Shown here: positions 36,465 to 45,983 of the stretch, one piece after another | How positions within the stretch are numbered: the stretch's first letter is position 1 | Layout of the letters: every line of letters starts with the position of its first letter | Source: Lysinibacillus contaminans | GTDB lineage: Bacteria > Bacillota > Bacilli > Bacillales_A > Planococcaceae | Direction of reading: 5' to 3' | NCBI RefSeq assembly: GCF_001278945.1 | Contig: NZ_LGRV01000003.1 | Span: 372,001 to 436,000, forward strand | Length of the DNA: 64,000 bases | Program-made: the position numbers and the translations under genes | The notes under the pieces: model-generated | Seen by the model: the letters and a program-made list of their open reading frames with translations, nothing else | What the model was told of the DNA's origin: nothing | The model's database searches: none

Positions 36465-37163
36465 TTGCCTATAGGTGTTTTACCAGAGATGATGATACGG
36501 GACGTACATATCGCAGATCGTCCACGTGAAAGGTTATTACGACAAGGGGCCATGAGTTTATCAAACCAAGAGTTACTTGCCATTTTATTGCGTACTGGGA
36601 CGAAGGAAGAATCAGTACTCTCACTTGCGAATCGTGTGCTGAGTTCGTTTGAACGTTTACATCACTTAAAACATGCGACGATTGAAGAAATGATGACGAT
36701 TAAAGGTATTGGTGAAGTAAAAGCGATTCAGCTACTAGCAGCCATTGAATTGGGGCGACGTTTATCACAAAAGCAAGTCGATGAAAAGTATACAATTCGT
36801 TCCCCGCAAGATGCAGCTGCGTACTTAATGCCCGATATGACATCGCTCACACAAGAGCATTTCGTATGCTTATTTTTAAATGTGAAAAATCAAATCATTC
36901 ATAAGCAAACGATTTTTATCGGAAGTCTTAATGCGAGTATCGTGCACCCACGGGAGATTTTTCGTGAAGCGGTGAAACGTTCAGCAGCTTCCATCATCTG
37001 TGCGCATAATCACCCGAGTGGTGTGCCAACGCCGAGCCCAGAAGATATTGAGGTAACGAAAAGAATTCAAGAAGCGGGCTATATTATAGGCATAGATTTG
37101 GTCGATCACGTGATTATTGGTGATCATCAATTCATTAGTTTGAAGGAAAAAGGTTATTTTTAG
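36465..37163 (+). CDS. radC: RadC/YsxA-family JAB-domain protein
   Basis: A 232-residue protein with an N-terminal helix-hairpin-helix-like part (MMTIKGIGEVKAIQLLAAIELGRR) and a C-terminal MPN/JAB domain whose metal motif is intact: CAHNHPSGVPTPSPED (HxHP...D, about residues 182-197). The annotated DNA-repair role is doubtful in general; the enzyme activity is not established. The TTG at 36465 sits 8 nt after AAGGAG in the end of maf; a GTG at 36456 overlaps the maf stop and that site. A terminator follows. Confidence 0.92.
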   Translation: MPIGVLPEMMIRDVHIADRPRERLLRQGAMSLSNQELLAILLRTGTKEESVLSLANRVLSSFERLHHLKHATIEEMMTIKGIGEVKAIQLLAAIELGRRLSQKQVDEKYTIRSPQDAAAYLMPDMTSLTQEHFVCLFLNVKNQIIHKQTIFIGSLNASIVHPREIFREAVKRSAASIICAHNHPSGVPTPSPEDIEVTKRIQEAGYIIGIDLVDHVIIGDHQFISLKEKGYF

Positions 37164-37193
37164 CTCTGCAAGAATTTCTTGCAGAGTTTTTTT
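37164..37193 (+). terminator. Terminator of maf-radC
   Basis: CTCTGCAAGAA (37164-37174) pairs perfectly with TTCTTGCAGAG (37176-37186), followed by seven T residues. The loop is minimal, so the inner pairs will open. Confidence 0.88.
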
Positions 37194-37481
37194 CGTGTAA
37201 TTAAAGAAACTATTTGTGTAATAGAACGTCATTGTACGTGTGTGATTGTAGAAGATATTCACAAAAATTGGCAAGGTGTCAGACGTTGTTTTATACGAAA
37301 AAAAATTATATGCTTATTTATACATGCTCATTTAATTCTAGTAGGAAAAATAAATTAGTATATTTTGCGTAAGAAGAGGCATGTGACACTATATATTCTT
37401 GCGTTTTTACGTTATAATGAGCGGTATGATTTTATGTCAACGAAACTTAAGTATGACTTAAATAGAAAGGGAGTACACAAT

Positions 37482-38501
37482 TTGTTTGGATTTGGAAGTA
37501 AAGATGTCGGGATTGACTTAGGCACAGCGAATACACTAGTTTTTATTAAAGGAAAAGGGATCGTTTTACGCGAACCTTCAGTTGTAGCACAAAATACAAA
37601 AACAGGAGATATCGTTGCAGTTGGTAATGACGCAAAAAATATGATTGGTCGTACACCAGGCTCTATCGTAGCGATTCGTCCAATGAAAGACGGCGTTATT
37701 GCTGATTTTGAAATTACAAGAGCGATGCTAGAGTACTACTTAAAGGAAGCGTCGAAAAATTCCGGTGGTAACTGGAAAAAACCAAATATTATGATTTGTG
37801 TGCCTTATGGCATTACATCAGTTGAACAACGTGCGGTAATCGACGCGTCTCGACAAGCTGGTGCAAAAGAAGCATTCACTATCGAAGAACCGTTTGCAGC
37901 TGCTATCGGCGCAAACTTACCTGTTTGGGATCCAACTGGTTCAATGGTCGTTGATATTGGTGGCGGTACTACAGAAGTGGCAGTTATTTCTTTAGGTGGT
38001 ATCGTAACAAGTGAGTCAGTTCGTGTCGGCGGTGACGCAATGGACCATTCGATTATTTCATATATCAGAAAGACGTATAACCTAACGATCGGTGAACGTA
38101 CAGCAGAAGCTGTGAAAATGGAAATTGGTACGGCAAGTGCTGAAGGTCCAGAACTAAAAATGGACATCCGTGGTCGCGACCTTTTAACAGGCTTACCGAA
38201 AACAATTGAAGTTTCTTCAGTTGAAATCTCAGAATCATTACGTGAAGCAGTGACAGCTATTATTGATGGCGTAAAGAAAACACTTGAACAAACACCTCCA
38301 GAATTATCTGCTGATGTGATGGAACGCGGTATTGTTTTAACTGGTGGCGGTGCGTTATTAACGAACTTAGATAAAGTCATAAGCCGTGAAACAAATATGC
38401 CAGTATTCATCGCAGAAGATCCACTTGACTGTGTTGCAATTGGTACTGGTAAAGCACTGGATCATATTGATTTAATTCGTCAACAACAAGGTAAAGGTTA
38501 A
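37482..38501 (+). CDS. mreB: Rod shape-determining protein MreB
   Basis: A 339-residue bacterial actin that guides lateral wall synthesis. The N-terminus [20 protein letters not shown] begins at a TTG (37482) after AAAGGGAG; an in-frame extension upstream to 37365 has no such site. Phosphate loops [10 protein letters not shown] (near residue 10) and [17 protein letters not shown] (near 156), and the adenosine motif [11 protein letters not shown] (near 284), are intact. A TATAAT at 37413-37418 may be the promoter -10. It heads mreBCD-minCD. Confidence 0.97.
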   Translation: MFGFGSKDVGIDLGTANTLVFIKGKGIVLREPSVVAQNTKTGDIVAVGNDAKNMIGRTPGSIVAIRPMKDGVIADFEITRAMLEYYLKEASKNSGGNWKKPNIMICVPYGITSVEQRAVIDASRQAGAKEAFTIEEPFAAAIGANLPVWDPTGSMVVDIGGGTTEVAVISLGGIVTSESVRVGGDAMDHSIISYIRKTYNLTIGERTAEAVKMEIGTASAEGPELKMDIRGRDLLTGLPKTIEVSSVEISESLREAVTAIIDGVKKTLEQTPPELSADVMERGIVLTGGGALLTNLDKVISRETNMPVFIAEDPLDCVAIGTGKALDHIDLIRQQQGKG

Positions 38502-38514
38502 GGAGGTTTAGGCA

Positions 38515-39426
38515 ATGCCACATTTTTTTTTCAATAAGAAAGTAATATTGTTGCTCGTGGGCATGATTTTTCTTGTGGCATTGATTAGCTTCTCATTACG
38601 TGATCGGACAAACGCAACTTTACCAGAACAAATTATTAAAGATACTGTCGGCGTCGCACAATCGATTGTTGCGAGGCCGGCCAATTATATTGCCGGTATT
38701 TTTAATAACATTGACTCTCTTTTAAATACGTACGAAGAAAACAAACGCTTGAAAGCACGCTTAGAAGAATTTGCAGTTGTACAAACAGAGGCGTTACAAT
38801 TGAAATCTGACATTAAAAAATTTGAGCAGATTGAAAAATCCGAAAGTTTAAAAGCGTTTAATCCGATTCAGGCAACTGTGATTGCCCGAAATCCAGATCA
38901 ATGGGAAGAGAAAATTATTTTAGATAAAGGCTCTTCACATGGTGTGACTAAGAATATGGCGGTTATGACAGCGAGTGGTTTAATTGGTAAAATTACTTTG
39001 GTGACACCTTTCACATCTGAGGTAGAACTTTTGTACACAAATAATCCAAACTACCGTGTATCAGCAATGGTCTTAGGGGAAAAAGAAGCGTACGGTTTAA
39101 TCGAGGGCTTTGATGAAGAGCGTAATGAACTTATTTTGAAGCGAATCGATTCAAGCTTAATGGTCAAAGAGGGCGAGCAAGTTGTTTCATCTGGGCTAGG
39201 TGGTATTTTCCCAAAAGGTATACCGATTGGTGAAATTACAGAGGTAAGTACTGATGATTACGGCTTAACAAAAATGGCATATGTAAAACCATCTGCCGAC
39301 TTTTCAATTTTAGAGTATGTCATGATCGCAAAACGTACATCAACAGTTATTGATGGTGCTGATGGAAATGCGACAAATGAAGATTTAACGAATTCACCAG
39401 AGGACAGCGAAAAGGAGGAAGAATGA
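38515..39426 (+). CDS. mreC: Rod shape-determining protein MreC
   Basis: A 303-residue bitopic protein: N-terminal membrane helix (about 9-27), a coiled coil (YEENKRLKARLEEF, about 75-110), then a beta-barrel extracellular domain. Lengths and order match the family. MreC scaffolds the elongasome by touching penicillin-binding proteins. The SD is TAAGGAGG. Its stop overlaps mreD by 4 bp. Confidence 0.95.
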   Translation: MPHFFFNKKVILLLVGMIFLVALISFSLRDRTNATLPEQIIKDTVGVAQSIVARPANYIAGIFNNIDSLLNTYEENKRLKARLEEFAVVQTEALQLKSDIKKFEQIEKSESLKAFNPIQATVIARNPDQWEEKIILDKGSSHGVTKNMAVMTASGLIGKITLVTPFTSEVELLYTNNPNYRVSAMVLGEKEAYGLIEGFDEERNELILKRIDSSLMVKEGEQVVSSGLGGIFPKGIPIGEITEVSTDDYGLTKMAYVKPSADFSILEYVMIAKRTSTVIDGADGNATNEDLTNSPEDSEKEEE

Positions 39427-39950
39427 TGGTTCGATTTCTCATTCCTTCTGTCGCGGTTCTGTTATTTTTATTAGAACCAGAATTTGCGATGCTTTCACCG
39501 ATTGAGTTGAGTGGGCATATTTATTATTTAGTTCCGAGGTTTTTAATACTATATTTGATTTTTATTTCCATCTATTACAGCCGTCAGCGCGCGGTGATGT
39601 ATGGTCTTTTTTTTGGTGTCTTGTATGATGTCTTTTACATTGATATTATTGGATTATACTCTGTGTTATATCCACTTATTTGTTTTTTAGCTGGTTCAAT
39701 CGTAAAAGTTATTCATCAGCATCTAGTAGTCACTACTAGTATTTCACTTATTTTGGTAGCTATTTTAGAATTTGTACTTTATCAATTCTTTTATTTAATC
39801 GGTTTTACATCGATACCACTAGTAGATTTTTTACAATCACGGTTGCTACCTACAATGATTGCCAACATGTTATTTTTAATGATTCTTGGTTGGGCATTCA
39901 AGTATCTAATTAATGCACGTGTTTTACAAAGGGCGCGTGAAGTTTCGTAA
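39423..39950 (+). CDS. mreD: Rod shape-determining protein MreD
   Basis: A 175-residue multi-pass membrane protein with about five or six hydrophobic helices and the typical FGVLYDVFYIDIIGLYS segment (about residues 60-76). It is part of the elongasome with MreBC. The start overlaps the mreC stop (ATGATG); the second ATG at 39426 has slightly better spacing from GGAGG. Confidence 0.92.
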   Translation: MMVRFLIPSVAVLLFLLEPEFAMLSPIELSGHIYYLVPRFLILYLIFISIYYSRQRAVMYGLFFGVLYDVFYIDIIGLYSVLYPLICFLAGSIVKVIHQHLVVTTSISLILVAILEFVLYQFFYLIGFTSIPLVDFLQSRLLPTMIANMLFLMILGWAFKYLINARVLQRAREVS

Positions 39951-39977
39951 TAACGAGCAACGTGAGGTGAGACATTC

Positions 39978-40646
39978 ATGAAAAAACAATTTGTTCATAT
40001 GAAGGGAACAAAAGATGGTTTTATCCTACGTTTAGACGATCAATGCGCATATGTTGATTTAGTAGAGGAACTAAAAGGGAAAGTTTCAGAAGGCGGTATC
40101 GACGGTAAAGTAGATGTACAATTACATCTAGGTTACCGTTACTGTTCTGATGAGCAATTAAAAGAGTTAGTAGAGATTGTCCAACAATCTGAGCAACTTT
40201 CGGTTTCGAAGGTGCAAAGTGATGTGCTAACTGTACATGAAAGTAATCAGAAAATATTAGAGAGTCAACAAGATACATATGTAGGTGTTGTCAGATCTGG
40301 TCAAATCCTTCGTGCACCTGGAGATATTATTATTGTGGGTAATGTCAATCCAAACGGTCGTGTAGAAGCTGGCGGCAATGTATATGTGCTTGGAAAGTTA
40401 AAAGGAATTGTGCATGCTGGTGTGCAGGGCAATGAGGAAGCGATTATTGCTGCCTCTCGTTTTGAAGCCACACATATAATGATTGCTGATCAAGTTGAAG
40501 TGATGTCAGATGAACAAGTGAAAATAATGAATAGAACAGAGATGGTTTGTGCATTTATAGGGAATGATGGTCGCATTATGTACGATCAAATTCATACATT
40601 GAAAAATATTCGACCATTCTTAATTGCGTCTAAAGGGGGAAGCTAA
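39978..40646 (+). CDS. minC: Septum site-determining protein MinC
   Basis: A 222-residue inhibitor of FtsZ polymerisation. The N-terminal domain (about 1-100) is followed by the right-handed beta-helix domain with the recurring glycine pattern (VRSGQILRAPGDIIIVGNVNPNGRVEAGGNVYVLGKLKGIVHAG, about 108-152, given here only as a pattern of VxxGxxI turns). The SD is GTGAGGTGA. It is directly followed by minD, 1 bp after the stop. Confidence 0.95.
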   Translation: MKKQFVHMKGTKDGFILRLDDQCAYVDLVEELKGKVSEGGIDGKVDVQLHLGYRYCSDEQLKELVEIVQQSEQLSVSKVQSDVLTVHESNQKILESQQDTYVGVVRSGQILRAPGDIIIVGNVNPNGRVEAGGNVYVLGKLKGIVHAGVQGNEEAIIAASRFEATHIMIADQVEVMSDEQVKIMNRTEMVCAFIGNDGRIMYDQIHTLKNIRPFLIASKGGS

Positions 40647-40647
40647 T

Positions 40648-41445
40648 GTGGGTGAAGCAATCGTAATAACTTCAGGTAAAGGCGGTGTAGGGAAAACTAC
40701 AACTACTGCCAATCTTGGAACTGCATTGGCTCTTCAAGGTAAAAAAGTATGTTTAGTCGATACGGATATCGGACTGCGAAACTTGGACGTTATTCTTGGT
40801 TTAGAAAATCGTATTATTTATGATTTAGTCGATGTCGTTGAAGGACGTTGTAAAATACATCAAGCGCTTGTGAAAGATAAACGTGTTGATGAGAAACTAT
40901 TTTTATTACCCGCTGCTCAAACGACAGATAAAAACGCTGTGACGCCTGAGCAAATGAAGAGTTTAATAGATGAATTAAAAAGAGATTATGATTATGTTTT
41001 AATAGATTGTCCAGCTGGTATTGAGCAGGGTTATCGGAATGCTGTTGCTGGTGCGGATCATGCCATTGTTGTAACGACACCAGAAATTTCTGCTGTACGC
41101 GACGCAGACCGTATCATCGGTTTACTAGAGCAAGAGGAAATTACAGCACCTAAACTAATTATTAATCGTATTCGCCATCATATGATGAAAAGCGGCGAAA
41201 CGCTCGATGTCAATGAAATTACAACGCATTTATCAATCGATTTATTAGGCATTATCGTTGATAGTGAAGGTGTCATTTCATCATCAAACAGGGGAGAACC
41301 AGTTGTTATGGACCCTGCGAATAAAGCATCTTTAGGCTATCGTAATATTGCGCGTCGTATTTTAGGAGAGTCTGTTCCTTTAATGGCAATTGAAGAAGAT
41401 AGTAAAGGTATGTTTTCGAAATTGAAATCATTATTTTCTAGATAA
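40648..41445 (+). CDS. minD: Septum site-determining ATPase MinD
   Basis: A 265-residue ParA/MinD ATPase that recruits MinC to the membrane. The deviant Walker A is ITSGKGGVGKTTTTANLG (about residues 6-23). The VDTDIGLRNLD and VLIDCPAGIEQG blocks are intact, and the C-terminal amphipathic membrane helix (KGMFSKLKSLFSR) is present. The start is GTG (40648) after AAAGGGGGAAGC. No minE or divIVA lies in the window. A terminator follows. Confidence 0.97.
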   Translation: MGEAIVITSGKGGVGKTTTTANLGTALALQGKKVCLVDTDIGLRNLDVILGLENRIIYDLVDVVEGRCKIHQALVKDKRVDEKLFLLPAAQTTDKNAVTPEQMKSLIDELKRDYDYVLIDCPAGIEQGYRNAVAGADHAIVVTTPEISAVRDADRIIGLLEQEEITAPKLIINRIRHHMMKSGETLDVNEITTHLSIDLLGIIVDSEGVISSSNRGEPVVMDPANKASLGYRNIARRILGESVPLMAIEEDSKGMFSKLKSLFSR

Positions 41446-41451
41446 ATTATT

Positions 41452-41490
41452 AAACCTTCTCGCGTGCTTATGCGAAAAGGTTTTTATTTT
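41452..41490 (+). terminator. Terminator of mreBCD-minCD
   Basis: AAACCTT with CGC (41452-41463) pairs with GCG and AAGGTTT (41472-41483), followed by TTTATTTTTT. Confidence 0.8.
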
Positions 41491-41499
41491 TTAAAAAGG

Positions 41500-41705
41500 A
41501 ATTATAGATTTCTGGCTGTGGATAGTCTAAGGAAAAGTTGTCGTATAGGAAACCGCGCTATATCCTCGTGGTCGCGGTCTGCTCCCTCGGATAAAAGTGG
41601 TGGAACGCTTACTTTTGCTTCGGGATTTCCAACGCTTGTCAAATGTTAATGAGCGCTTTAGTGCATTTGTTCTGCATGAACGGACATGCTGCCTCATATA
41701 GTGTG
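41500..41705. other. Structured GC-richer region before spoIVFA
   Basis: About 200 bp without a credible gene, with several hairpins, for example ACCGCG with CGCGGT near 41551-41579. It ends with GCGCTTTAG near 41653, a 9-mer shared with the hemA-hemX inverted repeat. CATATAGT at 41695-41702 loosely resembles a sigma-E -10 and would fit the mother-cell expression of spoIVF. Confidence 0.4.
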
Positions 41706-41722
41706 AAAAAAGGGATGAAGGC

Positions 41723-42274
41723 TTGTTTAGAAAATGGAAATGGATTGTTATGACGTTACTTGTAGCTGCCATTATGCTTGTTATTCGCTTAGAGGACAAT
41801 GGCATCCTTAAAACACCGATACGACAACTTGTTACAACATCAGCAGATATGACGTATTTAAGTGAGCTAGGACAAAGCCTCCTGAAAAAAGAAGAAAAGA
41901 AGATTACTGTGTCCAGTGATATTGGACAATCTGATTTATTATCGTTCGCCAACGCGGAAGAATTTGAAGAGGGCTATTTATTGCAGTATGAAGTAGGACT
42001 GCCTGTATATACTGGTCAAGAAGGGCTTGTCGTGTTTACTGGGCATACAAAGTATACAGGAAAGACGATGACGATAAGTTATGCTGATGGCACAACAGTT
42101 TCGTACGGTATGCTGGACAGTTTGGCGCAATTACCTTATACATCTGTAAAATCGAATGATTTAATTGGTATGAAAGAGTCGGGGCAATTATATATGTCCA
42201 TTGAAAAAAATAATATACATTACACTCTAGAAGAAATTGTCCAGTGGCTTCAAACGGATGAAAATGAAAATTAA
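41723..42274 (+). CDS. spoIVFA: SpoIVFA, regulator of the pro-sigma-K protease
   Basis: A 183-residue membrane-anchored protein, shorter than B. subtilis SpoIVFA (264). It has a membrane helix at about 6-22 and a C-terminal degenerate M23/LytM-like beta domain (GLPVYTGQEGLVVFTGHTKYTGKTMTISYADGTTVSYG region, about residues 88-130). Catalytic zinc ligands of M23 peptidases are not evident, as expected for this family. It holds SpoIVFB inactive with BofA until a forespore signal arrives. TTG start 41723 after AGGGATGAAGG. It overlaps spoIVFB, the standard operon. Confidence 0.85.
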   Translation: MFRKWKWIVMTLLVAAIMLVIRLEDNGILKTPIRQLVTTSADMTYLSELGQSLLKKEEKKITVSSDIGQSDLLSFANAEEFEEGYLLQYEVGLPVYTGQEGLVVFTGHTKYTGKTMTISYADGTTVSYGMLDSLAQLPYTSVKSNDLIGMKESGQLYMSIEKNNIHYTLEEIVQWLQTDENEN

Positions 42275-42875
42275 ATTGCATATTTTATGTATACCCTTTG
42301 TATTTCTCATGATTTTTAGTGGGCAAATTGCGTATTACTCTATCATTTTAGGTGCGCTTTTATGGCATGAGGCAGGGCATTTATTTGCTGCTATGCTTTG
42401 TGGCGTAAAGGTGAAATCGTGTGTAATCGCACCGTACGGAGGAGAAATTGAATTTGAAAATCCAACAATTGTTGATGGGAAATCGCTTTTGTGGATTGCT
42501 TTAGGAGGACCAATCGCTACGTTATTAGGGATTGGTTTTGCTTTTTTTACGCCTGATTTAATTGCGATCCGATTGATAAATGTTCAACTCGTCTTATTAG
42601 TTTTTAATTTATTACCGGTCATACCTTTAGATGGGGGAAGAATTATACTTGCACTTCTTTATATTTTTTATCCGAGTGCTAAAGCATTTGAATTTTATCA
42701 TTCGTTTTCCCTGTTTTTTGTGACAGTGCTATTATTGATAACGATAAATTACTTGCCACAGTCTATTTTTTTAGTTATTCTTTGCCTTTTTGTTTGGCTC
42801 CAAATAATAAAAGAATGGAAGTATCGGAAGTATCGTTTAGCATTTGAGAAATATGTAATGTACCGGTTGACTTAA
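42258..42875 (+). CDS. spoIVFB: SpoIVFB, intramembrane metalloprotease for pro-sigma-K
   Basis: A 205-residue site-2-protease-family enzyme with about six membrane helices. The zinc motif HEAGH is in LLWHEAGHLFAAMLCG (about residues 34-49), and the second ligand motif is in NLLPVIPLDGGRI (Asp near 126). It cleaves pro-sigma-K in the mother cell. The protein stops shortly after the last helix (EWKYRKYRLAFEKYVMYRLT). B. subtilis SpoIVFB (288 residues) continues there into a C-terminal CBS domain that senses ATP, which is missing here. The start is one of two ATGs (42258 or 42264), overlapping spoIVFA by 17 bp. Confidence 0.87.
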   Translation: MKMKIKLHILCIPFVFLMIFSGQIAYYSIILGALLWHEAGHLFAAMLCGVKVKSCVIAPYGGEIEFENPTIVDGKSLLWIALGGPIATLLGIGFAFFTPDLIAIRLINVQLVLLVFNLLPVIPLDGGRIILALLYIFYPSAKAFEFYHSFSLFFVTVLLLITINYLPQSIFLVILCLFVWLQIIKEWKYRKYRLAFEKYVMYRLT

Positions 42876-42904
42876 TAGAATCTATGTGGTAATATTTTAA
42901 TGTT

Positions 42905-42995
42905 ATTGTTTGTAGCACCCGTGCTACTACAACCGCTCTGGGAAGGTTTAAGTATCCTTGTGATCACCTTCATAAGCAGGCGAGTCTGAGTCTAA
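42905..42995 (+). ncRNA. Ribosomal L21 leader (rplU autoregulatory element)
   Basis: The stretch with GTAGCACCCGTGCTAC, then CCGCTCTGGGAAGGTTTAAG and TATCCTTGTGATCACC, resembles the L21 leader found in front of rplU in Bacillales, and it lies at the right place. Recognition is by eye only. Confidence 0.55.
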
Positions 42996-43011
42996 GAGGA
43001 GGTGCAGTAAA

Positions 43012-43320
43012 ATGTACGCAATTATTGAAACTGGTGGTAAACAAATCAAAGTAGAAGCTGGTCAAGAAATCTATGTTGAGAAATTAGGCGTAGAAGCTGA
43101 CGAAGTTGTAACTTTCGATAAAGTTTTATTCGTAGGTGGCGAAAACGTTAAAGTTGGAGCTCCATTCGTAGAAGGCGCTACAGTAACAGCTAAAGCTGTG
43201 AAAGAAGGCCGTCAAAAGAAAATCGTTGTTTTCAAATTGAAAGCTAAAAAGAACTACCGTCGTAAACAAGGTCACCGTCAACCTTATACAAAATTAGTTG
43301 TTGAGTCAATCAACGCTTAA
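43012..43320 (+). CDS. rplU: 50S ribosomal protein L21
   Basis: A 102-residue ribosomal protein that binds 23S rRNA near L20. It starts [20 protein letters not shown], and the C-terminal [24 protein letters not shown] is the standard signature region. The SD is AGAGGAGGTG. First of the conserved rplU-prp-rpmA operon, led by a probable L21 leader. Codon use is biased as in highly expressed genes. Confidence 0.98.
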   Translation: MYAIIETGGKQIKVEAGQEIYVEKLGVEADEVVTFDKVLFVGGENVKVGAPFVEGATVTAKAVKEGRQKKIVVFKLKAKKNYRRKQGHRQPYTKLVVESINA

Positions 43321-43336
43321 TTGTGAGGTGTAACAA

Positions 43337-43693
43337 ATGATAAAAGTTACGATACATCATGATGAAAATAGACATGTGTCTGCATTTGAATTTTCAGGAC
43401 ATGCTGAATACGACGAATCTGGTAAAGATTTAGTATGTGCAGGAGCATCTACCATTGCCATTGGTACGGTTAATGCGATATATGCACTACTACAATTACA
43501 GCCAGAAGTTGAACAAGCAGCTGAAGGTGGAGGCTACCTTAAGGTAAACCTACCAACAGATTTAGAACCCGAAATTGATGCAAAACTACAGTTAATTGTC
43601 CAAGTAATGACTGCCCAAGTGTATTCTATGGTGCAAAATTACGGGCAATATATCCAAATCAACTACAACAAAGTAGGAGGTGGAACACAATGA
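43337..43693 (+). CDS. prp: Ribosomal-processing cysteine protease Prp (YsxB)
   Basis: A 118-residue protease. The catalytic pair is visible in [20 protein letters not shown] (His22 and Cys34). Prp removes the N-terminal extension of L27 in Firmicutes. Its target is encoded immediately downstream and carries the cleavage motif, so the pair is complete. The stop overlaps the rpmA start by 4 bp. Confidence 0.95.
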   Translation: MIKVTIHHDENRHVSAFEFSGHAEYDESGKDLVCAGASTIAIGTVNAIYALLQLQPEVEQAAEGGGYLKVNLPTDLEPEIDAKLQLIVQVMTAQVYSMVQNYGQYIQINYNKVGGGTQ

Positions 43694-43989
43694 AAATGTT
43701 ATTAGCATTAGACCTTCAACTTTTCGCATCGAAAAAAGGAGTAGGTTCTACAAGAAACGGACGTGACTCTGAGTCTAAACGTCTTGGCGCTAAACGTGCT
43801 GATGGCCAATTCGTAACTGGTGGTTCAATTCTTTACCGTCAACGCGGTACAAAAATTTACCCAGGTACAAACGTAGGTCGTGGTGGTGACGATACACTAT
43901 TTGCTAAAGTTGACGGTGTTGTAAAATTCGAACGCCTAGGTCGCGATCGCAAACAAGTATCTGTATACCCAGAAACTCAACAAGCTTAA
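43690..43989 (+). CDS. rpmA: 50S ribosomal protein L27 with Prp-cleaved extension
   Basis: A 99-residue ribosomal protein at the peptidyl-transferase centre. The N-terminus [20 protein letters not shown] contains the Prp site: cleavage after LQLFA would expose SKKGVGS, the mature L27 start. This extension is slightly longer than the common MLKLDLQFFA form. The SD is TAGGAGGTGG. A terminator follows. Confidence 0.97.
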   Translation: MKMLLALDLQLFASKKGVGSTRNGRDSESKRLGAKRADGQFVTGGSILYRQRGTKIYPGTNVGRGGDDTLFAKVDGVVKFERLGRDRKQVSVYPETQQA

Positions 43990-44015
43990 TTTTCATAAAT
44001 ATGATCATAAAGCGG

Positions 44016-44045
44016 AGGGCTGCATTTATTGCAGTCCTTTTTTTT
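44016..44045 (+). terminator. Terminator of rplU-prp-rpmA
   Basis: AGGGCTGCA (44016-44024) pairs with TGCAGTCCT (44030-44038) with one G-U, followed by T residues. Confidence 0.85.
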
Positions 44046-44136
44046 CTTCAAAAATCATAGTTGTTGTGAGGAATTAAGAGAAAAAAACGATAAAACTTGT
44101 TATACTAATGAAGATAACTTTATTGGAGTGAATGGG

Positions 44137-44664
44137 ATGAACAGTCAATCACTAACCATTAGTGAAGTATTACGTTTTGCAAATCATGATTATGTGAATC
44201 AGCTTCAACTAATCCGTATGAATTTAGATTTAGGTAGAATCGATGAATCAAAGAAGCTTATTCAAAATTTCTCTGAACAGTTACGGGTGCTTTCTAGTAT
44301 AAATCGACTACAATTACCACAAACGATGGAATGGCTACAAACAGCAAGTTGGCGCTATCCTTCGTTGCCGATGAAAATTAGTGGTGAGATTAGCAAACCT
44401 GTCACAAACGATATTGATGAGGCAGTTGTAGAATACTTAAATAAAACAGTTATTCATGTTTATGATACATTAGATCCATTTACTGAACAGAGCTTAGCGA
44501 TTGATGTACGTGTCGAGGACGATATATTTGCCGTGACGTTTACTTTAAATGGGCTTTGGAGTGCTGATGCATTCACCGAAAAAGGTTTGAAACAATTCGA
44601 CATTCAAACAGTGGAAGAGACAAATACGTCTTGGATATATGTATTGAGTGCAAGCAGGGAGTGA
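44137..44664 (+). CDS. spo0B: Sporulation phosphotransferase Spo0B
   Basis: A 175-residue protein that moves phosphate from Spo0F to Spo0A in the sporulation phosphorelay. The phospho-accepting histidine is in LRFANHDYVNQLQLIRMNLDLG (His near residue 16, 'NHDYVNQLQ'). A helical hairpin and a degenerate kinase-like C-terminal domain follow. The ATG at 44137 has TTGGAGTG upstream; a longer frame from 44029 would run through the rpmA terminator and was rejected. It is 5 bp before obgE, the conserved spo0B-obg pair. Confidence 0.93.
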   Translation: MNSQSLTISEVLRFANHDYVNQLQLIRMNLDLGRIDESKKLIQNFSEQLRVLSSINRLQLPQTMEWLQTASWRYPSLPMKISGEISKPVTNDIDEAVVEYLNKTVIHVYDTLDPFTEQSLAIDVRVEDDIFAVTFTLNGLWSADAFTEKGLKQFDIQTVEETNTSWIYVLSASRE

Positions 44665-44669
44665 ATTAA

Positions 44670-45959
44670 ATGTTTGTCGATCACGTCAAGATTTATGTAA
44701 AAGGTGGAGACGGCGGAGATGGTATGGTAGCCTTCCGTCGTGAAAAATTTGTACCGAATGGTGGTCCAGCTGGTGGCGATGGCGGTCACGGTGGGAACGT
44801 TGTCTTTCAAGTTGAAGAGGGTCTGCGTACGTTAATGGATTTCCGTTATAAACGCAACTTCAAGGCTGACCGTGGTGAGCATGGTATGAGTAAAGGGATG
44901 CATGGTAAGCGTGCAGACGATTTAATCGTTAAAGTACCACCAGGCACAGTTGTAATGAACGAAGAAACAGGCGTTGTCATTGCCGATTTAGTCGAGCATG
45001 GTCAACAAGCGGTTATTGCAAAAGCTGGTCGTGGTGGTCGAGGGAATTGTCGTTTTGCAACACCAGCCAATCCTGCTCCAGAACTTTCTGAAAAAGGAGA
45101 GCCAGGACAGGAATTAAGTGTTATATTAGAGTTGAAAGTACTAGCAGATGTAGGTTTAGTAGGCTTCCCAAGTGTAGGTAAGTCAACTTTACTATCCGTT
45201 GTTTCTGCGGCAAAGCCTAAAATAGGTGCATACCATTTCACGACAATTGTGCCGAACTTAGGGATGGTTGAAACGGATGATCACCGTAGCTTTGCAATGG
45301 CCGATTTACCAGGTTTAATCGAAGGTGCGCACGAAGGTGTTGGCCTAGGTCACCAATTCCTACGTCATATTGAACGTACACGTGTTATCGTGCACGTAAT
45401 CGATATGTCAGGTATGGAAGGTCGCGACCCTTACGAAGATTACTTAACAATCAATGAGGAGCTTAAACAATATAATCTTCGTTTAACAGAGCGTCCTCAA
45501 ATTATTGTGGCAAACAAAATGGACATGCCAGGTGCAGAAGAAAACTTAGAAATTTTCCGAGAAAAAGTGGGCGAAGATGTGAAGATCTTCCCGGTATCTG
45601 CAGTTTCACGACAAGGCTTAAAGCCGCTTTTATTTGAAATTGCTGATTTACTAGAAGTGACTCCTGAATTCCCATTATTCGAAGATCTTGATGAAGAATC
45701 AGATGCAACGGTACTTTACAAACACCAATCTGAAGCAGATTCAATCGAGATCTCTCGTGATCCTGACGGTACATTCATTCTTGGAGGATATGCGATTGAA
45801 CGTATCTTCAAAATGACTGACTTCAGCCGAGAAGACGGAGTACGTCGTTTTGCACGCCAATTACGTGGTATGGGTGTCGATGAGGCATTACGTGAACGTG
45901 GCGCACAAAATGGGGATATCGTACGCTTACTAGAGTTCGAATTTGAATTTGTCGACTAA
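44670..45959 (+). CDS. obgE: GTPase ObgE/CgtA
   Basis: A 429-residue GTPase in late 50S assembly, also needed for sporulation signalling in B. subtilis. The N-terminal glycine-rich Obg fold ([20 protein letters not shown] near residues 11-30), then the G domain (G1 [10 protein letters not shown] near 165, G3 [17 protein letters not shown]4 NKMD near 283) and the C-terminal OCT domain ([17 protein letters not shown], about 370) are all present. The SD is AGGGAGTG. Confidence 0.97.
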   Translation: MFVDHVKIYVKGGDGGDGMVAFRREKFVPNGGPAGGDGGHGGNVVFQVEEGLRTLMDFRYKRNFKADRGEHGMSKGMHGKRADDLIVKVPPGTVVMNEETGVVIADLVEHGQQAVIAKAGRGGRGNCRFATPANPAPELSEKGEPGQELSVILELKVLADVGLVGFPSVGKSTLLSVVSAAKPKIGAYHFTTIVPNLGMVETDDHRSFAMADLPGLIEGAHEGVGLGHQFLRHIERTRVIVHVIDMSGMEGRDPYEDYLTINEELKQYNLRLTERPQIIVANKMDMPGAEENLEIFREKVGEDVKIFPVSAVSRQGLKPLLFEIADLLEVTPEFPLFEDLDEESDATVLYKHQSEADSIEISRDPDGTFILGGYAIERIFKMTDFSREDGVRRFARQLRGMGVDEALRERGAQNGDIVRLLEFEFEFVD

Positions 45960-45983
45960 AGAATAGGTTTTAGGGGGAAGAGT

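Noticed and set aside
37805..38410. Long (201-codon) minus-strand frame inside mreB
   Set aside because: Shadow of a strongly biased conserved gene; no SD, and mreB motifs are certain.
41464..41649. 61-codon frame after minD
   Set aside because: Starts in the minD terminator and runs through a hairpin-rich block; no SD.
44029..44136. N-terminal extension of Spo0B
   Set aside because: It begins inside the rpmA terminator; the ATG at 44137 has an SD and the usual Spo0B length.
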